A stretch of 64,000 nt of DNA from contig JAXGYZ010000003.1 of the NCBI GenBank assembly GCA_040772005.1, forward strand, positions 124,001 through 188,000. The letters run 5' to 3'. The position numbers were made by a program, and so were the translations under genes. Below, piece after piece: positions 58,162 to 64,000 of this stretch. Under the pieces are notes generated by a model. That model did no database searches. It was not told the origin of the DNA and saw only the letters and a program-made list of their open reading frames with translations. The stretch's first letter is position 1. Each line of letters opens with the position of its first letter. The stretch is from MWBF01 sp040772005 (GTDB taxonomy: Bacteria; Chloroflexota; Anaerolineae; CG2-30-64-16).

Positions 58162-60735
58162 ATGAACATCGCGTACCTCGACTATCCGCTCGCGGGCGGG
58201 TACATCCACAACTGGCTGGTGGCCGGGCCGGCGGCGACGGTGGTGCCGGACCTCGGCCGCTTCACCGGCGCAGACTACAAGCTCCAGATTGCCCGGCACT
58301 ACCACGAGCCGGCTTCCGGCGTCACCGAGCCGCCCGCGGAGACGCAGCCATTCGCCGCAGGCGAGGCCACACTGAAGTGGAACTACGTGCGCTGCCGGGA
58401 CGACCACTACGTCGACCTGTCCGTGTTCCACCACGAGACGACCTACCTGGCCGCGTGGGCCTATGCGGAGGTCGTCAGCGCGGCGGCGCAGGGCGAAGCC
58501 CAGCTTCGCACGGTGACGTGCACCCTCACGACGAACGGCCCGGCCGACGTGTGGCTGAATGGTGCGCACGTCCACCGGCAGGAGCACTTCTACCACCAGT
58601 TGCCGAAGCGCGTGACCTTCGAGCTGACCTTGCAGGCGGGAGCGAACACGCTCCTGGTGCGTATGGAGCAGGTCGCGGCACGCGAGTGCCCCTATGCGAT
58701 GGCGCTGCAACTCGGGACGGGCGAAGGGCTGAGCGTGCGGCTGCCGACCGCGATTGCGCCCGCCGAGCGCCGGGCGCGGTTCGAGCGCGCCTTCAATGCC
58801 GCGCATCTGCGCCAGGATGTGTTCAAGGCCGATGAGCCGGTGGCCTTCTACTGGCCGGATGGCTTTGAGGACAGGCTCAAGCTGACCGTGCGCGTGCAGA
58901 CGCCCGGCCGCGAGATTTTCACCGAGGGGCACAAGACCGCGGGCCCCGGCGTGCGGGCGGAGATGGGCCCGGCCTACCGCTTCCCGGACGGCGCGTACGA
59001 CCTGCTGCTGATGCCGACCCCGCGCGAGTATTACGTCGGTGAGATGAAGGTCTCGCGCGGCCTGCGCTGCTGGACGACGCGCGGCCGCTTCTCCGAGGAG
59101 CCGTACGGCACGCTGCCGGAGCGCAGCCGCGAGGCGCTGGTGGATGCGGCGCAGCGCGACGTGAACGTCTTCTCCGAGATCGCGAAGATGGCCCTGGGCA
59201 TGTGGAGCCGCGTCAGGCTGCCCGCTATCCAGGACACCATCGCACGCATCAACCGCCGTGGCGACTGCAGCGACTTCTACCTCGTCGGGCTGCTGGGCAT
59301 GGCCTACCGCTATGCCGACAATCCTGAGTTTCCCACCGAGCTGCGCCAGCCGCTGCACGACTGCATCGTCAACTTCAAGTACTGGCACGACGAGCCGGGC
59401 AGCGATGCGATGTGCTACACGACCGAGAACCACAGCATCCTGTTCCATACGTGCGAAGTGCTCGCGGGGCAGCTCTATCCCGACGAGGTCTTCACGAACA
59501 ACGGCGAGACGGGCCGCCAGCACCGCGCGCGGGGCGAGGCGCGCGCGCTGGCCTGGCTGCAGGGCCGCGCGGCGCACGGCTTCGTGGAGTGGGACTCGAA
59601 CTGCTACTTCGAAGAGGACACCCTGGCCCTGACGCACCTGCTGAGCCTGGCCGAGGACGACAACCTGGCCGAGATGGCGACCGTGGTGCTCGACAAGATG
59701 CTCTTCACGATGGCGGTCAACTCGTTCCGCGGCGTCTTCGGATCCACTCACGGCCGCACCTACACCCCGCACATCAAGAGCGCGTACAACGAAGCCACGT
59801 CGGGCATGAGCCGGCTGCTCTGGGGCATGGGCGTGTTCAACAGCCACATCCTCGCGACGGTCAGCCTCGCCTGCTCGGAGTACACGCTGTCGCCCCTGCT
59901 CACGCAGATTGCGACGGACCGGCCCGAGGAACTGTGGAGCCGCGAGCGGCACACCGGCGACCCGGCCGACTGGCGCAACTCCGGCTCGCACGCGGCCGAG
60001 GTCAACAAGGTCACGTACAGGACGCCCGACGCCATGCTCTGCTCCGCGCAGGACTGGCACGCGGGCGAGCCGGGCTACCAGCAGCACATCTGGCAGGCGA
60101 CGCTGGGGCCGGAGGCCGTGGTGTTCGTCACGCATCCCACATGCGCCAGCGAGGACGGCTCGCACCGACCGAACTTCTGGCACGGCAACGCCACGCTGCC
60201 GCGCGTCGCGCAGTGGAAGGACGTGCTGGTAGCCGTGCACCGGCTGCCCGACGATGACTGGATGGGCTTCACCCACGCCTTCTTCCCGGCCCACGCGTTT
60301 GACGAGTACCTCGTGACCCCGCGCTGGGCCTTTGCGCGGCGGGGCGACGGCTACATCGCACTGGCTGCTGCCGGGGGGCTGGAATGGATGACGGACGGCG
60401 ACAACGCGTACCGCGAGCTGCGCTCGCACGCCGCACACAACGTCTGGCTCTGTCACCTGGGCCGCCGAAGCCTGGACGGCAGCTTCGAGGAGTTCCAGCA
60501 GAAGAGCCAGGCGCTGCCGGTCGAGTTCGGTGACCTGAGCGTGCGGTTGCGCAGCCTGCGGGGCGACGAGCTGGCCTTCGGCTGGGAGGGCCCGCTGCTG
60601 CTCAACGGCGTAGAGCAGCCCATCACCGGCTTCGGGCACTACGAGAGCCCGTATTGCACGATGGAGAGCGGCGCGGACCACATGGACATCCAGTACGGAG
60701 AGACCATCATGCGCCTGCAGTTCGGGGGAGAATGA
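58162..60735 (+). CDS. Unrecognised 857-residue protein, possible polysaccharide-degrading enzyme
   Basis: I do not recognise the family. No signal peptide (starts MNIAYLDYPLAGGYIHNWLV), so cytoplasmic. Residues about 30-200 look like a beta-sandwich with lectin- or hydrolase-accessory character (PADVWLNGAHVHRQEHFYH). Residues about 340-600 are helical and rich in Trp, Tyr, His, Asp and Glu (RINRRGDCSDFYLVGLLGMA, YTTENHSILFHTCEV, FVEWDSNCYFEEDTLALTHL), as in alpha/alpha-toroid lyases and hydrolases. The last 250 residues are beta-rich. This layout resembles polysaccharide lyases with an alpha/alpha barrel plus beta-sandwich. It is followed after three bases by the UroD-like gene and lies in the pectin-type locus, so a glycan is a likely substrate. 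Function is open. Confidence 0.55.
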   Translation: MNIAYLDYPLAGGYIHNWLVAGPAATVVPDLGRFTGADYKLQIARHYHEPASGVTEPPAETQPFAAGEATLKWNYVRCRDDHYVDLSVFHHETTYLAAWAYAEVVSAAAQGEAQLRTVTCTLTTNGPADVWLNGAHVHRQEHFYHQLPKRVTFELTLQAGANTLLVRMEQVAARECPYAMALQLGTGEGLSVRLPTAIAPAERRARFERAFNAAHLRQDVFKADEPVAFYWPDGFEDRLKLTVRVQTPGREIFTEGHKTAGPGVRAEMGPAYRFPDGAYDLLLMPTPREYYVGEMKVSRGLRCWTTRGRFSEEPYGTLPERSREALVDAAQRDVNVFSEIAKMALGMWSRVRLPAIQDTIARINRRGDCSDFYLVGLLGMAYRYADNPEFPTELRQPLHDCIVNFKYWHDEPGSDAMCYTTENHSILFHTCEVLAGQLYPDEVFTNNGETGRQHRARGEARALAWLQGRAAHGFVEWDSNCYFEEDTLALTHLLSLAEDDNLAEMATVVLDKMLFTMAVNSFRGVFGSTHGRTYTPHIKSAYNEATSGMSRLLWGMGVFNSHILATVSLACSEYTLSPLLTQIATDRPEELWSRERHTGDPADWRNSGSHAAEVNKVTYRTPDAMLCSAQDWHAGEPGYQQHIWQATLGPEAVVFVTHPTCASEDGSHRPNFWHGNATLPRVAQWKDVLVAVHRLPDDDWMGFTHAFFPAHAFDEYLVTPRWAFARRGDGYIALAAAGGLEWMTDGDNAYRELRSHAAHNVWLCHLGRRSLDGSFEEFQQKSQALPVEFGDLSVRLRSLRGDELAFGWEGPLLLNGVEQPITGFGHYESPYCTMESGADHMDIQYGETIMRLQFGGE

Positions 60736-60738
60736 CGG

Positions 60739-61860
60739 ATGCCCATCATCGAGCCTGAGTTCATGGCGCTGACCGCGGGCCTCGACGTCGAGGCGTGGTG
60801 GGCCGAGAACGAGGCCTGCCAGCGGCCCGGTACCGACAAGCCGCGCTGCCCGGCCTCCTTCTCGCCCGACGACCACTGGATCTTCGAGTTCATGGCCGTG
60901 CCGTCGACGCTGCGCTACTATCACGACACGGATTACCGCAACGCGCTGCACGCGGAGGTTAACGCGCTCACCCGCGCGCACGTGGGCCGCGCATTCTTCG
61001 ATGAGGACACCTGGCGCACGACGCCGAAACGTATCGAGAACCTGTTCGGCTGCGAGTTCGGCTATCATGAGGGCAGCACGCCCTGGCTCACGCCGGTCAC
61101 GGACGACCCGGACGAGTTCGCGCGTGTCCTCGACCGCGCAGAGGCGACCGACCTGCGGACGTGGAGCCTGCCCGAGGACTACCTGGCGGAATGGGATGAG
61201 CGCAAGGCCGCGGGCAAGCTGCTGCCCAAGCTCGGCACGGGGAGCCGCGGGCCGGCGACCATCATGACCTCGGTGCTTAAGCCGGAGACGGTGTTCTACT
61301 GGCTCTACGACCACCCGGACCTGATGCGGCGGTTCCGCGACGTGCTGGCCGTCAAGATGGTGGCGTTCAATCGCATCCTGCGCGAGTTCAGCGGGAACGA
61401 CGAGCCCGGTTGGTGGATCACGGACGACAACTGCGCACTGTTCAATCGGCGGCTGTACCGGGAGTACTGCTACCCGGTGCTGGAGCAGGTGCTGGCCGCG
61501 CTTGCGCCTGGCGATGCGCGACGCTACCAGCACTCGGACAGCGCGATGGGCCACCTGCTGGAATTGCAGTATGCGCTCGGCATCCGCGACGTCAACTACG
61601 GGCCGACGGTCGACGCCGCGCTCATCCGCGAGCGGATGCCCGACGCGATCATCAACGGGCAGATGCCGCCCATGCTGCTGCGCAACGGCAGCCCCGAGGC
61701 AATCCGGGCGCGCGTCGTGGAGGACTTCGCCAAGGCGGGCGGCACGGGGCTGCTCAACGTGACGACGGCCGGCTCGCTGGCCGCGGGCACGGGTCTCGGC
61801 CGGATGCGCTGGTTCATGCAGACGGTGCAGGAGTGCTGCCGGTACGACGTGACAGGGTGA
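60739..61860 (+). CDS. Uroporphyrinogen-decarboxylase-like protein (URO-D superfamily)
   Basis: 373 residues with a URO-D/methyltransferase-type TIM-barrel pattern: LTSVLKPETVFYWLYDHPDL in the middle, WWITDDNCALFNRRLYREYCYPVL, YQHSDSAMGHLLELQYALGIRDVNYGP with the conserved His/Asp, and NGQMPPMLLRNGSPEAIRARV near the end. The hemE substrate-binding N-terminus is not present, so heme synthesis is unlikely. Such paralogues often lie in sugar clusters of Chloroflexota, Planctomycetota and similar; their reaction is unknown, with corrinoid-dependent methyl transfer as one idea. Its last residues and stop lie in a GTGACAGG tandem repeat. Confidence 0.8.
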   Translation: MPIIEPEFMALTAGLDVEAWWAENEACQRPGTDKPRCPASFSPDDHWIFEFMAVPSTLRYYHDTDYRNALHAEVNALTRAHVGRAFFDEDTWRTTPKRIENLFGCEFGYHEGSTPWLTPVTDDPDEFARVLDRAEATDLRTWSLPEDYLAEWDERKAAGKLLPKLGTGSRGPATIMTSVLKPETVFYWLYDHPDLMRRFRDVLAVKMVAFNRILREFSGNDEPGWWITDDNCALFNRRLYREYCYPVLEQVLAALAPGDARRYQHSDSAMGHLLELQYALGIRDVNYGPTVDAALIRERMPDAIINGQMPPMLLRNGSPEAIRARVVEDFAKAGGTGLLNVTTAGSLAAGTGLGRMRWFMQTVQECCRYDVTG

Positions 61861-61891
61861 CAAGGTGACAGGGTGAACAGGTGAACAGGTG
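61855..61891. repeat. GTGACAGGGTGA tandem repeat over the stop of the UroD-like gene
   Basis: GTGACAGGGTGACAAGGTGACAGGGTGAACAGGTGAACAGGTGA-type tandem of 7-9 base units. It encodes the final residues and stop of the UroD-like protein. Confidence 0.7.
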
Positions 61892-61953
61892 ATGTTGGAG
61901 TCAAGGCTTTAGCCGGTTTGGTCGCGTATGTGCTCAGTTTACCTGATAATAGT

Positions 61954-62070
61954 TGTAGGGGCGAGGTCACCTCGCCCAAGGCGGAGTGGTGAACGGGCGA
62001 CATAGCGATCACGGTATTCGCGTATTCGGGGTCGCCATTCGATTATTCGCGATGGCCGCGGCCCCCTACA
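61954..62070. repeat. Hairpin repeat with TGTAGGGGC ends before the GH4 gene
   Basis: Ends TGTAGGGGC (61954-61962) and GCCCCCTACA (62061-62070) are inverted. Inside are a GGGCGAGGTCACCTCGCCC-like palindrome (about 61959-61978) and the ATTCG-TTATTCGCGATGGCCGCG core (62035-62060) shared with the 172-bp elements and 28333-28448. No flanking direct repeat was seen. A one-arm GAGTCAAGGCTTTAGCCGG repeat lies just upstream (61895-61920). Confidence 0.65.
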
Positions 62071-62092
62071 GAACATCAAGGGAGGCATTGCA

Positions 62093-63481
62093 ATGGGCAA
62101 GGCAGTGAAGATCGGCATCATCGGCGCAGGCAGCGCGCAGTTCTCGCTCGGCCTGGTGAAGGACATCTGCCTGACGGAGAGCCTGCGGGGCAGCCACATC
62201 ACTTTCATGGACATCGACCAGGACCGGCTGGACATCATCCACAAGCTGGGCACGAAGTATGCAGGCCAGCTCGGCGCGGACCTGACCTTCGAGGCGACAA
62301 TGGACCGTGCGGCTGCACTGCAGGACGCGGACTTCGTAGTCAACACCGCGTATGTGCTGGGCCACATCGTCGAGGCCCAGATGCGCAACCTGGCCGGCGA
62401 GAAGTACGGCTACTACCACTCCGGCGGCAGCTTCGGCTCGTACCACCAGCTCCAACTGATGCTCGACGTGGCGCGCGATATGGAGCGCATCTGCCCCGAC
62501 GCCTGGCTGATCCAGTCGGGCAACCCGGTGTTCGACGGCTGCACCCTCATGACCCGCGAGACCGGCATCAAGGTCTGTGGCTTGTGTCACGGCCATTACG
62601 GGTACGAGGAAATCGCCCGCACCATCGGCATCGATCCGGCGAAGGTCACGTGGCAGGCGCCCGGCGTCAACCACAACATCTGGCTGACCCACTTTATCTA
62701 CGACGGTCAGGACGCCTACCCGCTGATCGACGAGTGGATTGCGACAAAGGGCGAGGAATACTGGCGCACGCACGTCGCGCAGCGCACCCACGACGCGCAG
62801 ATGTCGCGCGGCGCGGTCCACCAGTACCACATGTTCGGGCTGTTCCCCATCGGCGACACCGTGCGCCACCGTTCCTGGTGGTGGTATCACACCGACATCG
62901 ACACCAAGAAACGCTGGTTCGGGGAGCCGTGGGGCGGGCCGGACACGCACCTGGCGCGGCCCTACTTCGTCAAGCAGCTCGAGGAGCGTATCAAGGAGTA
63001 CCACCGCTGGGCAGTCGACCCCCAGGCGGACCTGACGCAGCTCGTCGGCACGCAGCGGACCCACGAGCAGCAGGTGCCGATCATGGACGGGCTGACCAAC
63101 AACAACGCGGGCTATTTCCAGGTCAACGTGCCCAACAACGGCGCGCTGCCGGGCATCCCGGACAACGTCGTGGTCGAGGTGCCCGCGATCGTGGACCAGC
63201 GCGGCATCCAGCCGCTGCGGATGAAGCCGCTGCCGCCGAAGATCATGCTTGAATGCATCCTGCCCGACTGGCTGGATATGGAGCGCGAGCTGCTCGCCTT
63301 CAAGACCGGCGACCGATCCATGCAGTTGTTCGACGTGTTGGGCAACCACCAGACGCGCAACTACGATGCGGCCCAGGCGCTGCTGGAAGAGCTGATCCAC
63401 CTGGCGGAGGTCGCGGAGGTCGAGGACTGGGAGCAGATGGCGCGGGTGCAGGATCGTTACCGCTATCCCATGCCGCTGTGA
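62093..63481 (+). CDS. Family 4 glycoside hydrolase, uronate-type (alpha-glucuronidase/alpha-galacturonidase)
   Basis: 462 residues, cytoplasmic. GH4 enzymes use NAD+ and a divalent metal and cleave by oxidation-elimination. The N-terminus has the NAD site VKIGIIGAGSAQFSLGLVKDI; the metal ligands are Cys165 in GLCHGHYG and His194 in PGVNHNIW; SGNPVFDGCT carries the conserved Asn. The Cys-His-Gly motif is, as I recall, that of GH4 alpha-glucuronidases, while described alpha-galacturonidases have CHEV, so either uronide may be the target. It fits the end of the pectin-type locus. Start preceded by GGGAGG at about 10 bases. Confidence 0.9.
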   Translation: MGKAVKIGIIGAGSAQFSLGLVKDICLTESLRGSHITFMDIDQDRLDIIHKLGTKYAGQLGADLTFEATMDRAAALQDADFVVNTAYVLGHIVEAQMRNLAGEKYGYYHSGGSFGSYHQLQLMLDVARDMERICPDAWLIQSGNPVFDGCTLMTRETGIKVCGLCHGHYGYEEIARTIGIDPAKVTWQAPGVNHNIWLTHFIYDGQDAYPLIDEWIATKGEEYWRTHVAQRTHDAQMSRGAVHQYHMFGLFPIGDTVRHRSWWWYHTDIDTKKRWFGEPWGGPDTHLARPYFVKQLEERIKEYHRWAVDPQADLTQLVGTQRTHEQQVPIMDGLTNNNAGYFQVNVPNNGALPGIPDNVVVEVPAIVDQRGIQPLRMKPLPPKIMLECILPDWLDMERELLAFKTGDRSMQLFDVLGNHQTRNYDAAQALLEELIHLAEVAEVEDWEQMARVQDRYRYPMPL

Positions 63482-63486
63482 GATGG

Positions 63487-63622
63487 GCCATCCAGGCATC
63501 CTGAGCGGCGGCCTGGCAGGGCTGAAGTCGAAGGATGTGTGCATCCGCTGTGTCTGGCGCAGGCATCCTGAGCGGAGCGACCGGCCAAGCATAGCTTGGC
63601 TGGGGAGCGAAGTCGAAGGATA
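63487..63622. repeat. GGCATCCTGAGCGG / AGTCGAAGGAT repeats between GH4 and HAD genes
   Basis: The word AGGCATCCTGAGCGG occurs at about 63488 and 63570, each followed later by GAAGTCGAAGGAT. Inner palindrome CCAAGCATAGCTTGG (about 63588-63602). A common short dispersed repeat type. It fills the 159-base gap. Confidence 0.7.
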
Positions 63623-63640
63623 CGGCCCGTGAGAGGTGCG

Positions 63641-64000
63641 ATGCGATTACGCGCGCTGCTGTTCGACCTCGGTGACACGATCATGGTCGAGGAAACCGAG
63701 GTCAAGGATCCGGACGAAACCACGCTGCGGGCCGAACTGGTGCCCGGCATGGCGGAGGTCCTGCACGCGCTCCGAGCTGACGGTCACCGGCTCGCGCTGG
63801 TGGCCGACAGCCGGCCGGAGACCCCGCCGAACGTGCTCCGCCAGCACGGGCTGTGCGCCCTGTTCGAGTACCTGGCTATCTCGGAAATCATCGGCGCGAC
63901 CAAGCCGGACCCGCGCATCTTCCGCGCGGCGCTCGACGCGCTGGGCATCCCGAAGGCGGACTACGGCCGGGTGGTCATGGTGGGCAACAACCTGGAGCGC
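63641..64000 (+). CDS. HAD-superfamily hydrolase (3' end cut by window)
   Basis: 120 codons are inside the window. Motif I reads FDLGDTIM (Asp-x-Gly-Asp variant of DxDxT, with the nucleophile Asp10), motif III GATKPDPRIF with the lysine, and the start of motif IV VVMVGNNLE. Cap residues ETEVKDPDETTLRAELVPGM lie between. AGAGGTG precedes the ATG. Likely a phosphatase for a sugar phosphate or a phosphonatase-like enzyme of the same locus; the substrate cannot be told. Confidence 0.88.
   Translation, partial: MRLRALLFDLGDTIMVEETEVKDPDETTLRAELVPGMAEVLHALRADGHRLALVADSRPETPPNVLRQHGLCALFEYLAISEIIGATKPDPRIFRAALDALGIPKADYGRVVMVGNNLER

Noticed and set aside
60739..61860. hemE (heme biosynthesis)
   Set aside because: The N-terminal substrate-binding arginine region of HemE is missing and the gene sits in a glycan locus.
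58138..61863. 1241-codon open frame on the minus strand opposite the 857-residue, UroD-like genes
   Set aside because: It runs antisense through two well-formed genes with ribosome sites; composition is Arg/His/Val-rich with no domain patterns, as expected from high GC at third positions.

Overview
The window is GC-rich, densely coded DNA, probably from a member of the Chloroflexota (Caldilineae/Anaerolineae-like). This placement is an inference from lipoproteins with long Thr/Pro/Ala linkers after the lipobox, a Tat-lipoprotein peptide-type solute-binding protein with an AAEPT repeat linker, DUF4332 and META-domain proteins, and many small hairpin repeats between genes. I saw no rRNA, tRNA, CRISPR array, transposase or phage gene. 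Both edges cut genes: 8 codons of a minus-strand gene at the left and a HAD hydrolase at the right.

Region 1 (0.3-16.6 kb, minus strand): an LCP-family lipoprotein, a branched-chain aminotransferase, then 13 consecutive genes forming two complete Mrp cation/proton antiporter sets in tandem. The promoter-proximal set has a fused MrpA-MrpB. The distal set has separate A and B and ends in an MrpG fused to a C-terminal RCK_C (TrkA-C) domain. A phytoene-dehydrogenase-like flavoprotein lies upstream.

Region 2 (17-28 kb): a secreted alpha/beta hydrolase, a 2905-residue cyclic beta-1,2-glucan synthase-like protein (NdvB/ChvB type), and a tandem UspA protein translationally coupled to it. Region 3 (28.4-35.9 kb) is a nitrogen block: amt, glnK, a GAF histidine kinase and a REC-REC-LuxR response regulator in one direction, then hslO and glnA. 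The amt and glnA promoters share a palindrome (GTACCC-N4-GGGTA core) at the same distance from the -10 box, a good candidate for a common activator site.

Region 4 (36-43.5 kb): an enolase-superfamily dehydratase, a three-gene ABC-2 exporter, a three-META-domain lipoprotein, a DUF4332 protein and a conserved hypothetical protein. Region 5 (43.5-64 kb) looks like a pectin/uronate utilization locus. It holds oligogalacturonate lyase (PL22), a KdgF-like cupin, a single-chain LacI-type sensor/kinase/REC/REC/AraC regulator, a small receiver protein, a five-gene peptide-type ABC importer, a B12-binding radical SAM protein, an unrecognised 857-residue protein with enzyme-like features, a UroD-like protein, a family 4 glycoside hydrolase and a HAD hydrolase. 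The likely logic is extracytoplasmic or cytoplasmic sensing of uronate oligomers, import by the Opp/Dpp-type transporter, and cytoplasmic cleavage by PL22 and GH4.

Repeats are a notable layer. There are two copies (168 of 170 compared bases identical) of a 172-bp element without coding capacity, each flanked by a different perfect 10-bp direct repeat, so it is a non-autonomous mobile element. Hairpin repeats fill all three convergent gene junctions. Several repeats lie inside reading frames or supply stop codons.
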